Assembly: GCA_044868005.1 (NCBI GenBank)
Contig: JBIOVX010000065.1
Coordinates: 1 to 6,904, forward strand
DNA: 6,904 nt
Direction: 5' to 3'
Source of the DNA: DATARR01 sp044868005
Lineage (GTDB): Bacteria; Acidobacteriota; Thermoanaerobaculia; Multivoradales; UBA5704
In this document: positions 1-5,572 of the stretch, in pieces
Position numbering within the stretch: position 1 is the stretch's first letter
How the letters are laid out: every line of letters begins with the position of its first letter
Program-made: the position numbers and the translations under genes
The notes under the pieces: generated by a model
The model's database searches: none
What the model saw: only the letters and a program-made list of their open reading frames with translations
What the model was told of the DNA's origin: nothing

Positions 1-22
1 GCCACATAGGGCCGCCCCTACA
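1..22. repeat. Dispersed palindromic repeat, copy 1 (cut by window edge)
   Basis: Bases 1-22 match 6805-6826 at 20 of 22 positions; the only differences are AT versus GC at the sixth and seventh bases. The shared core is AGGGCCGCCCCTACA. In the right-hand copy this core is the right arm of a GC stem, and here the left arm would lie just outside the window. The copy starts 11 bases beyond the stop codon of ccmE, so it could act as a 3' hairpin or terminator for the leftward operon. That role is inference. Its position at the very edge of the window suggests that assembly stopped in a repeat. Confidence 0.65.
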
Positions 23-33
23 TATAGGAACGC

Positions 34-429
34 CTAGCTGTACGTTTTCACCTCGGCGCCCTGGTACTTGCTCGGGCACTTCACCAGCAGCTTGTCCGCC
101 GCGAACTCCTGGGCCTGCTCGTCGAAGCGGCCGATGGCGACGATGCTGATGGCGTCCTCGAAGTTGGCGGGCTTCAGGCCCTTGTAGCGCACCCGCAGGG
201 TCTCGCTGGTCTTCGCGTCCTTGAGGGTGAAGAGGAGCGACTCCTGCGTGTCGACGTACTTGGAGCTGCCCTTCTCGAGCGCGCCGGCCACCTGCACGAC
301 GCGGTTGACCTCGCGGGCCCGCTCGAACGAGACGTAGGGCGTCATCGAGTTCTTGAAGGCGGTGAACGAAAAGCCGGCGAAGGCCAGCAACAGCACTCCG
401 CCGAGGACGTAGAGCCGGTTCTTTTTCAT
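34..429 (-). CDS. ccmE: CcmE, periplasmic heme chaperone with Cys in place of the heme-binding His
   Basis: CcmE takes heme from the CcmABCD complex, holds it covalently in the periplasm and passes it to the CcmF-containing ligation machinery. The protein has 131 residues, slightly shorter than the E. coli form. It has a short basic N-terminus (MKKNR), one membrane anchor at about residues 6-25, then a compact beta-rich (OB-fold) domain. The usual H-x-x-x-Y heme site is here C118-P-S-K-Y122 (codon TGC at 78-76, TAC at 66-64). Cys-type CcmE is known from the system I* variant described in Desulfovibrio and some archaea. The ATG overlaps the ccmD stop as ATGA, and GGAG lies 8 bases upstream (441-438), which supports this start. 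It is the last gene of the operon before a repeat. Identification rests on the fold pattern, the C/HxxxY motif and the operon context. Confidence 0.93.
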   Translation of the reverse strand: MKKNRLYVLGGVLLLAFAGFSFTAFKNSMTPYVSFERAREVNRVVQVAGALEKGSSKYVDTQESLLFTLKDAKTSETLRVRYKGLKPANFEDAISIVAIGRFDEQAQEFAADKLLVKCPSKYQGAEVKTYS

Positions 430-548
430 GATTCTTTCTCCATCTCGCGCAGCCTCTTGCCGAGGCGGAGCAGGTAGAGGAACACCCCCGTCCAGATGAC
501 GAGGTTGACGGCGACGATCCAGAGATTGACGTTGGCGGTCGTTTCCAC
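426..548 (-). CDS. ccmD: CcmD, small membrane protein of the heme export complex
   Basis: This 40-residue protein starts at GTG. One hydrophobic helix spans about residues 9-27 (LWIVAVNLVIWTGVFLYLL), followed by a basic, charged tail (RLGKRLREMEKES). That is the standard shape of CcmD, which helps release heme-loaded CcmE from the CcmABC complex. The start is supported by AAGGAG at 562-557, 8 bases upstream, inside the end of ccmC. The stop overlaps the ccmE start (ATGA), implying translational coupling. CcmD proteins share little sequence, so the name depends on size, topology and position between ccmC and ccmE. A longer open frame continues upstream across ccmC, but it is a shadow with no membrane-protein character. 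Confidence 0.8.
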   Translation of the reverse strand: METTANVNLWIVAVNLVIWTGVFLYLLRLGKRLREMEKES

Positions 549-553
549 GGCCC

Positions 554-1219
554 CTACTCCTTCAGTGCCGCCCGGCGCTCGGCGAGAGCCTCCAGCCGGC
601 ACTGTAGATTGTGAACCCAGAAGAACAGCGCCGCAAATCCCAGGCCGCTGGCGTAGAGCACCTGCTGGCTGGCGGTTTCCATGTCCACCTTGCCCGACGA
701 GTTGACGATGGGGTCCGGATGGAGCGAGAAGGTGATCCGCGGCACCACCCAGAAGAGGAAGGGGGTCACCACGAGCCCGAGGAGCGCGTAGGCGGCGGCC
801 AGGCGGGCGCGCTTCTCCGGCTCCTCCACCGACTGCCGGAGCGCCAGGTAGGCGGCGTAGAAGAGGATCACCGCCAGGATCGACGTCTGGCGCGGATCCC
901 AGTTCCACCAGGCTCCCCACTCGATCCGCGCCCACATGGCGCCGGTGACGGTGGCGAGGACGCCGAAGAGCAGCCCGAGCTTGATCGCCACCGCGGCCGC
1001 GCGGTCGTGCCGCGGCTTGCGGCGGAGGAGGTACAGCAGGCTCCACACCGCGGCGGCGATGAAGCCGAGGAAGGACGACCACGCCATCGGCACGTGGAAG
1101 AACACGATGCGGCTGGAGCCGGGGGTGCGGAAGCCCCTCAGCTCGGGGGCGTAGAGGAAGGCGCCCACGATCACGAGGGAGATCCAGAGCCACAACAGCC
1201 AGGCGAAGAAGGTCTTCAT
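554..1219 (-). CDS. ccmC: CcmC, heme-handling integral membrane protein
   Basis: CcmC belongs to the heme handling protein family. It binds heme at the periplasmic face and promotes its covalent attachment to CcmE. The protein has 221 residues and about six membrane helices. The WWD signature is clear at residues 101-110 (WGAWWNWDPR). Histidines at the expected flanking positions, H42 (FFHVPMAW) and H167 (SLHPDP), match the two axial heme ligands of the family. The ATG at 1219 overlaps the ccmB stop as ATGA. An in-frame GTG nine bases upstream (1228) would add three residues; the ATG is preferred because of the ATGA junction and because it puts MKT before the first helix. The related protein CcsA of system II also has a WWD domain, but the length and the ccmB/ccmD neighbours fit CcmC. 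Confidence 0.93.
   Translation of the reverse strand: MKTFFAWLLWLWISLVIVGAFLYAPELRGFRTPGSSRIVFFHVPMAWSSFLGFIAAAVWSLLYLLRRKPRHDRAAAVAIKLGLLFGVLATVTGAMWARIEWGAWWNWDPRQTSILAVILFYAAYLALRQSVEEPEKRARLAAAYALLGLVVTPFLFWVVPRITFSLHPDPIVNSSGKVDMETASQQVLYASGLGFAALFFWVHNLQCRLEALAERRAALKE
557..562 (-). promoter_or_regulatory. Ribosome binding site of ccmD
   Basis: AAGGAG on the minus strand lies 8 bases before the GTG at 548. It overlaps the last codons of ccmC, which end in TAG at 556-554. This site decides the start of the short ccmD frame and shows that the small gene is real. Confidence 0.75.
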
Positions 1220-1899
1220 GGGTTCCACACCACGGGAAAGAGCATGAGTCCGGCCACGGTTACCGAGGCATCATACAGAAGGAGCACCGGCAGGCTCACG
1301 CCGCCGGGGTCTCCGGCCGCGGCGCCGCGGGTGAGCTCCACGGCCAGGATCAGCAGCGGCAGCAGCACGGGGAACGAGAGGACGGAGAACAGCGTTCCCT
1401 TGCTGCGCGCCTGCGCGATCATCGCCGCCACCAGCGTGCTGCCGGCGGCGAGGCCGTAGCCGCCGGCGGCCAGCACCCCGGCGAGCAGCCACGGCGACGC
1501 CACCTCCAGGCTGGTCATGATGAGGTAGGCCGGCGTGACGAGCGCCTCCAGGGCCAGGACCAGGGTCAACCCGTAGAGGAGCTTACCGCAGAAGAGGGCC
1601 GACGGCGTGGCCGCCAGGCGCAGCGCCGTGGCGGTGTGGGTCTCCTCCTCCTGCACGAAGGCGCGGGGCAGGCCCGCCGCCACGGAGAACAGGAGGATGA
1701 TCCACAGCAGCACCGGCAGCACGGCCGTGCCCTCGGAGCGGGCGACCCCCATCGGTCCCAGGCTGAAGCTCACCAGGACCAGGGTGACGAAGGCGAAGAG
1801 GGCGAGGGTGTTCAGGGCGTAGCGGGTGCGGAACTCGCACCGCCACTCCTTGGCGAACACGGCCGCCGCCTCAGACGCCCAGCTCGAGGTGTTCCGCAT
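1216..1899 (-). CDS. ccmB: CcmB, permease subunit of the heme-maturation ABC transporter
   Basis: CcmB is the membrane subunit that works with CcmA and CcmC; ATP hydrolysis by the complex frees holo-CcmE. The 227-residue product has an amphipathic N-terminus (AKEWRCEFRTRYALN, residues 16-30), about six hydrophobic helices and the family segment R79-AFVQEEETHTATALRLAATP (79-99), where the cytoplasmic coupling region is expected. The length matches the usual ~220 residues. The start is uncertain. The ATG at 1899 overlaps ccmA by 29 bases and lacks a clear ribosome site. A GTG at 1860 (214 residues) has GAGG 8 bases upstream and would begin ten bases after the ccmA stop, but it leaves almost nothing before the conserved KEWR segment. 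The stop overlaps the ccmC ATG. Confidence 0.9.
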   Translation of the reverse strand: MRNTSSWASEAAAVFAKEWRCEFRTRYALNTLALFAFVTLVLVSFSLGPMGVARSEGTAVLPVLLWIILLFSVAAGLPRAFVQEEETHTATALRLAATPSALFCGKLLYGLTLVLALEALVTPAYLIMTSLEVASPWLLAGVLAAGGYGLAAGSTLVAAMIAQARSKGTLFSVLSFPVLLPLLILAVELTRGAAAGDPGGVSLPVLLLYDASVTVAGLMLFPVVWNP

Positions 1900-2479
1900 G
1901 GTCGAAGTCCAGGGCCGAGGGGTTCGCCACCACGGCGAGCCCCCCATTCCCGAGGTGCTCGGCGAGCAGCGCGCGCGCGCCCTGCTCGCCGGCGCGGTCG
2001 AAGTTCTGGAACGGCTCGTCCAGCAGCAGGAGCCGCGGCGAGTGGAGGAGGGCCCAGGCCCAGCGCAGCCTTTGCCGCATGCCGGACGACAGGGCGCCCG
2101 CCATGCGGTCGCGGGGGAGCTCCAGCCGGTCGAGGACGGCGTGGCCCCGCGCCGCGCTCGTCCGCCGCAGGCGGGCGAAGAACTCCAGGTTCTCCTCGAC
2201 GGTCAGCTCCTCGTAGAAGGAGAGGTCCGGCGCCACGACCCCCACGCGGCGGCGGCGCCCGGCGACGTCGAGCCGGCCGCCGTCCTCCTCGTATTCGATC
2301 GTCCCCGAGTCCACGGCGAGCAGACCCGAGAGGCAGCGCAGCAGCGTGCTCTTGCCGGAGCCGTTGGGTCCGGTCACCAGCAGCATGCCTCCCGGCCCGA
2401 CCGCGCCGGAGACGCCGTTGAGCACCGCCAGCCGGCCGAAGCGCCGGCGGATCCGGTCGAAGCGGAGGGAGGCCGTCAC
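1871..2479 (-). CDS. ccmA: CcmA, ATP-binding subunit of the heme-maturation ABC transporter
   Basis: A 202-residue ABC ATPase with Walker A G37-PNGSGKST-45, signature L129-SSGM-133, Walker B LLLLDEP (149-155) and D-loop QNFD (157-160). The short single-domain form directly before ccmB identifies it as CcmA. Two motifs differ from the ABC norm. The Q-loop region reads VVAPDLSFYEELT (81-93) with no Gln, and the usual H-loop His is missing (VVANPS, 182-187). The start is a GTG at 2479 with no Shine-Dalgarno sequence nearby. A TATATT box lies seven bases upstream, so translation may begin at or near the 5' end of the mRNA. This is the first gene of the leftward operon. The general ATPase call is certain; the exact subfamily rests on context. 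Confidence 0.92.
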   Translation of the reverse strand: MTASLRFDRIRRRFGRLAVLNGVSGAVGPGGMLLVTGPNGSGKSTLLRCLSGLLAVDSGTIEYEEDGGRLDVAGRRRRVGVVAPDLSFYEELTVEENLEFFARLRRTSAARGHAVLDRLELPRDRMAGALSSGMRQRLRWAWALLHSPRLLLLDEPFQNFDRAGEQGARALLAEHLGNGGLAVVANPSALDFDHAEHLELGV

Positions 2480-2486
2480 GCGGCAG

Positions 2487-2492
2487 AATATA
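2487..2492 (-). promoter_or_regulatory. Possible -10 box for the ccm operon
   Basis: On the minus strand TATATT (5 of 6 to TATAAT) ends seven bases before the GTG of ccmA. That spacing would put the transcription start at or next to the start codon. No good TTGACA-like -35 is visible 16-18 bases upstream, so this is a candidate only. The lack of a ribosome site before ccmA agrees with a leaderless transcript. Confidence 0.35.
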
Positions 2493-2572
2493 CCCGTAGT
2501 TCTCCGCGATCACCCCGCCCGGGCGGGTGGGAGATTGGAACGATATGCCCTTCGAAGCCCTCACTCCCCTAA

Positions 2573-2599
2573 CCCCTCTCTCCCAGAGGGAGAGAGGGG
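2573..2599. repeat. Perfect 12-base-pair hairpin, left unit of the palindromic element
   Basis: CCCCTCTCTCCC and its exact reverse complement are separated by AGA. One arm is all pyrimidine and the other all purine. It could form a stable stem in RNA or a cruciform in DNA. Confidence 0.85.
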
Positions 2600-2629
2600 A
2601 ACAAGAAAGAAGATTTTGATCTTTCCTCT

Positions 2630-2657
2630 CCCTCCTCTCCCTCCTCGGAGAGGAGGG
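2630..2657. repeat. Perfect 11-base-pair hairpin, right unit of the palindromic element
   Basis: CCCTCCTCTCC pairs exactly with GGAGAGGAGGG across the six-base loop CTCCTC. It resembles the left hairpin in composition but not in exact sequence, as expected for two diverged units of one repeat type. Confidence 0.85.
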
Positions 2658-2712
2658 CCGGGGTGGTGAGGGCTTCGCAGGGCACGACGCTTCGATACCT
2701 CGTATACCATCC

Positions 2713-4710
2713 ATGACGTTCATGACGATGAAAACCCCTCTCCGCGCCCTCGCCGCCCTCCTCCTCGGCGCCTGCGCCGCGCCGCGGACCGCTCCGGACC
2801 TGCCGGCCGTCGAGGTCCCCAACCTCGAAGAGCGCGCCCTGCTGTTGCTCCTCGTGGACCGCCAGACCTACGACGACTTCACCGTCCAGCAGGCGCTCAA
2901 GGGAGATGCGCCGCTGCGCGAGGAGCTCGCGATGTCCCTGGGGAGGATTCCGGACCGCCAGGGACGCACCGTGCTCCAGGGCCTGCTCATCGACGACGAG
3001 GCGGCGGTGCGCCGCGCGGCGGCGTTCGCCCTCGGCGAGCTGGAGGACCCGGAAGCCCAGACGGCGCTCTTCCAGGCCCTGCGGGACGCCGACCGCGAGA
3101 CCGCAGTGCTCGCCGTCGAGGCCCTCGGCAAGCTCGGCGCCCGGGTGGTGGACGTGCTGGAAGCGCTGCTGACCCTGCCGGAGGAGGAGCGCTGGGCCCG
3201 GCTGCTGCCCCATCTCTTCCGCTTCAAAGAGGAGACGATCGTGGCCGTCGCCGAGCGCGGCCTCGCGGTCGCCGACCCCGCGCTGCACGCCCGCGCCGCC
3301 TACGCCCTGTCGCGCGATCCTTTTCCGAAGGCGGTGCCGATCCTGCGCCGGCTCCTCGCCGATGCCAACCCGCGGGTGCGCGCCTGGGCCGCCCGCGCCT
3401 TGGGTCTCGTGGGGGGCGTGGAGGATCTCGCCGCGCTCCGCCCGCTGCTCGACGACGGCGATGCCGGACCGCTCGTCCAGGCCCTGCGCGCCGCCCGCGC
3501 CCTGATCGCCGGCGGCAAAGCTGCGGCGCCCGGCGATTGGGCTGCCCGCGTCGCGGCGCTGCTCGACGACCCCCGGCCGGGCGTGCGCGCGAGCGCGCTG
3601 GAGGCCGCGGGAGCCTGGGCGGCGGGCACGCCGGCGATCGGCGAGGCGCTGGCGGCGCGGGTCTCCGGGGAGGCGTGGGAGACGGGGATCGCCCTGGTGG
3701 CCCTGGCGGCCGGCAAGCACGCGCGGGCGGCCGAGCTGGCCGCCGCGACGGCGCAATCTCCGGACGCCGACCTGCGCGCCCGCGCCGCCGAGGCGGCGGG
3801 CCTCCTGGGCCTGCCGGCGGGCGGTGCTTTGCTGGAGAAGCTCGCCGGCGACGCCAGCCCGCGGGTGCGCGCCGCCGCGCTCGCCGCCTGGCTCGCGGCG
3901 GACCCGCAGGCGGGAGAAGTGGCGCGCAAGGCGCTCCGGGATGCGGACGCGAGCGTGCGCGGCACCGCGCTCGACTGGCTCGCCGAGCACCCGGTGGCGC
4001 CGCTGGCGGATCTCGATGCCGCGCTCGCCGCCGTCTATCGTTCCGGCATGGAGGAGGCGGGGCTCGCCGCCGTGCGCGCCGTGGCCGCCCGGGCCGAAGC
4101 CGAGCCGCTGGACCGCGGCGCCGCCGTGGTGCTGCTGGAGAGAGCCGCGGCGAACGGTCCCTACGTCCTGCGCCGGCAGGCCGGCGAGAGCCTCGGCAAG
4201 CTCGGCCAACCGGTGCCGCGCCTGGAGCCGGCGGAGCCGGCGAGAGGCCCCGAGATCTACCGCGAGATCGTCCAGCGCACCCGCCGGCCGCGCACGGTGG
4301 AGATCCGCACCCAGCGCGGCGCCATCACCGTGCGATTGGCTTGTCCGCAGGCTCCCCTCACCTGCCTCAACTTCCTGCAGCTCGCCGGCCAGGGCTATTT
4401 CGACGGCCTGACCTTTCACCGCGTCGTCCCCGACTTCGTCGCCCAGGGCGGCGATCCGCGCGGCGACGGCACGGGCGGCCCCGGCTATACGATCCGCGAC
4501 GAGATCAACCGCCTGCGCTACGACCGCGGCGCCGTCGGCATGGCCCTCGCCGGTCCCGACACCGGCGGCAGCCAGTTCTTCATCACCCTCTCGCCGCAGC
4601 CGCACCTCGACGGCGGCTTCACCATCTTCGGCGAGGTGATCTCCGGCATGGAGGTGGCGGACCAGATCCGCCTCGGGGAAAGGATCGAGAAGGTGGTGGA
4701 GGTGGAGTAA
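2713..4710 (+). CDS. HEAT-repeat lipoprotein with C-terminal cyclophilin-type peptidyl-prolyl isomerase
   Basis: The 665-residue product joins three parts. A lipoprotein signal peptide ends in the lipobox LLGA-C21. Helical HEAT-like repeats follow at about residues 65-510 (recurring units such as PRVRAWAARALG and PRVRAAALAAW). A cyclophilin domain lies at about 528-660. The cyclophilin keeps the catalytic core: FHR with R570, GGDPRGDGTGG, and GSQFFIT with Q621 and F623. The cyclosporin-contact Trp of human cyclophilin A is His (H631), as drug binding is not conserved in bacteria. It probably sits at the cell envelope and catalyses prolyl isomerization on partners held by the HEAT solenoid; the partner is unknown. 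ATGs at 2713, 2722 and 2728 are all possible. The one at 2728 (MKTPLR) gives the most typical signal peptide, and none has a ribosome site. The next gene starts 12 bases downstream. Confidence 0.92.
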   Translation: MTFMTMKTPLRALAALLLGACAAPRTAPDLPAVEVPNLEERALLLLLVDRQTYDDFTVQQALKGDAPLREELAMSLGRIPDRQGRTVLQGLLIDDEAAVRRAAAFALGELEDPEAQTALFQALRDADRETAVLAVEALGKLGARVVDVLEALLTLPEEERWARLLPHLFRFKEETIVAVAERGLAVADPALHARAAYALSRDPFPKAVPILRRLLADANPRVRAWAARALGLVGGVEDLAALRPLLDDGDAGPLVQALRAARALIAGGKAAAPGDWAARVAALLDDPRPGVRASALEAAGAWAAGTPAIGEALAARVSGEAWETGIALVALAAGKHARAAELAAATAQSPDADLRARAAEAAGLLGLPAGGALLEKLAGDASPRVRAAALAAWLAADPQAGEVARKALRDADASVRGTALDWLAEHPVAPLADLDAALAAVYRSGMEEAGLAAVRAVAARAEAEPLDRGAAVVLLERAAANGPYVLRRQAGESLGKLGQPVPRLEPAEPARGPEIYREIVQRTRRPRTVEIRTQRGAITVRLACPQAPLTCLNFLQLAGQGYFDGLTFHRVVPDFVAQGGDPRGDGTGGPGYTIRDEINRLRYDRGAVGMALAGPDTGGSQFFITLSPQPHLDGGFTIFGEVISGMEVADQIRLGERIEKVVEVE

Positions 4711-4722
4711 ACTCCCTGGACC

Positions 4723-5328
4723 ATGAAGCACCGAGCCTTCCCGTCCTTGCTGTCCGTCCTTACCATCCCTGGCATCCTTTTTATCCTTGTCCTTGTCTCC
4801 ACCCCCGCCCCCGCCGAGGAACCCAAGCAGGAAGAGGCTCAGCCCCACCCCGAAACCGCCGTCATCGGCCCCACCACGCGCCAGCAGATCGAGTCCGCCG
4901 TGCCCGACTGGGTGCAGGCCGAGGTCGAGGCGCAGCCCGACGCCGAGACGGCGCGGTCGCTGGCGGCGGTCGCCCCCGGCGCCGAGGTCATCGTGTTCCT
5001 CGGTACCTGGTGCGGCGACAGCCGGCGCGAGGTGCCGCGTCTCTGGAAGGCTCTCGCCGAGGCCGGCGCCGAGGTGCCGTTCGAGGTCCATTACATCGGC
5101 GTCGACCGCGGTAAAAAGGAGCCGGCCGGCGAGCTGGCGGCCAACGACATCCGCTATCTACCCACCTTCATCGTGCGCCGCGACGGCAGGGAGACCGGGC
5201 GGATCGTGGAGACCTCCCCGCATAGCGTCGAACGGGACCTGCTGGACCTGCTCACCGGCAAGGCGCGGGGGGTCCTCGCCACCCGGGAGGATTTGACCTC
5301 CCACGCCGCCGCCAAGCCTCCGCGCTAG
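4723..5328 (+). CDS. Secreted thioredoxin-fold protein with a CxxS active site
   Basis: The 201-residue product has an N-terminal signal peptide: a hydrophobic run at about 9-27, then PAPA-EE, with likely cleavage after residue 31. A thioredoxin fold spans about 75-180. The core strand VIVFLGTW leads into C97-G-D-S100, and the cis-proline loop is RYLP147-TF. The second active-site Cys is Ser (AGC at 5020). The TWC-x-DS-xRE-VPR pattern is familiar from monothiol thioredoxin-like proteins, which may work on mixed disulfides or act without redox turnover rather than as standard dithiol reductases. The expected location is the periplasm. It lies 12 bases after the HEAT-cyclophilin gene and probably shares its transcript, suggesting a role in folding or redox care of envelope proteins. 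The substrate is unknown. No strong ribosome site is visible. Confidence 0.88.
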   Translation: MKHRAFPSLLSVLTIPGILFILVLVSTPAPAEEPKQEEAQPHPETAVIGPTTRQQIESAVPDWVQAEVEAQPDAETARSLAAVAPGAEVIVFLGTWCGDSRREVPRLWKALAEAGAEVPFEVHYIGVDRGKKEPAGELAANDIRYLPTFIVRRDGRETGRIVETSPHSVERDLLDLLTGKARGVLATREDLTSHAAAKPPR

Positions 5329-5339
5329 GCCTTTCGCCG

Positions 5340-5510
5340 ATGCTCCCGGGTCTCGGCTGGCTGCTCCAGGTCTTCGCCCTCGTCCTCGTCGGCTGCGCTC
5401 TCCTCTTCGGCTTGATCTACGATCAGATCCGTCTGGAGCTGGCCGTCGCCGCGGCCGGCGGCGTCCTCTTCCTGGCAGGGAGATGGCTGCGCAGCCGCGA
5501 GGGCTCGTGA
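5340..5510 (+). CDS. Small two-helix membrane protein (hypothetical, 56 residues)
   Basis: An ATG 11 bases after the thioredoxin-like gene opens a 56-codon frame ending in TGA. The product is strongly hydrophobic, with a first helix at about residues 5-26, a short charged turn (YDQIRLE, 27-33) and a second helix at about 34-47. It ends in a basic tail (GRWLRSREGS), which suits an inner-membrane hairpin with positive charge inside. Close spacing and the clear membrane pattern argue that it is a real gene and the last of the 2713-5510 cluster. It lacks an obvious ribosome site and I do not recognise a family. It could be a chance hydrophobic frame in GC-rich DNA. Confidence 0.6.
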   Translation: MLPGLGWLLQVFALVLVGCALLFGLIYDQIRLELAVAAAGGVLFLAGRWLRSREGS

Positions 5511-5539
5511 TCCTTGGCCCTCCTCCCTTGCGGCAGCCC

Positions 5540-5567
5540 TGAAACCTTGGCCGAGAGCTTGCGTATC
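5540..5567 (+). promoter_or_regulatory. ECF-type (SigW-like) promoter, probably autoregulatory
   Basis: TGAAAC at 5540-5545 and CGTATC at 5562-5567 are separated by exactly 16 bases. This equals the well-known Bacillus subtilis SigW consensus (TGAAAC, 16-17 bases, CGTA) and suits ECF sigma factors in general. It lies directly before an ECF sigma gene, and such genes commonly drive their own transcription. The -10 ends five bases before the ATG at 5573, so the start of transcription should fall on or just inside the start codon. That layout agrees with the absence of a ribosome site. Motif and spacing are seen directly; recognition by the neighbouring sigma factor is inferred. Confidence 0.65.
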
Positions 5568-5572
5568 CACCC

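Larger units (their letters stand above)
2547..2683. repeat. REPIN-like palindromic element in the divergent intergenic region
   Basis: The ends form an inverted repeat: GCCCTTCGAAGCCCTCAC (2547-2564) pairs with 2666-2683 at 17 of 18 positions. Inside are two perfect hairpins. One has 12-base arms 2573-2584 and 2588-2599 with an AGA loop. The other has 11-base arms 2630-2640 and 2647-2657 with a 6-base loop. The element therefore looks like two oppositely oriented REP-type units, each a CCCTCAC-led hairpin, joined by an A/T-richer linker near 2601-2624. It fills most of the 233-base gap between ccmA and the divergent lipoprotein gene. No protein-coding potential is seen. Mobility and copy number cannot be judged from one window. 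Confidence 0.75.

Noticed and set aside
1216..1947. A longer ccmB starting at 1947
   Set aside because: The extra residues (MGGSPWWRTPRPWTST) overlap the conserved 3' part of ccmA by 77 bases and do not look like a CcmB N-terminus.
2573..2657. Hairpins read as a bidirectional terminator
   Set aside because: They lie upstream of both divergent genes, not after any gene end, and have no U-run beyond the stems. A repeat element fits better.
2679..2706. SigW-type promoter before the HEAT-cyclophilin gene
   Set aside because: A CGTATA box is present at 2701, but the bases 16 positions upstream (AGGGCA) do not resemble TGAAAC, so a full ECF promoter is not supported.
2569..5091. An 840-codon open frame on the minus strand opposite the HEAT-cyclophilin and thioredoxin-like genes
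   Set aside because: Its product is a low-complexity Gly/Arg/Ala/His-rich chain with no fold or motif, while the plus strand encodes two clear protein families there. It is a shadow frame of GC-rich DNA.
3537..5114. A 525-codon plus-strand frame
   Set aside because: The translation is extremely rich in Arg, Gly and Pro and overlaps the HEAT-cyclophilin gene in another frame, so it is not a gene.
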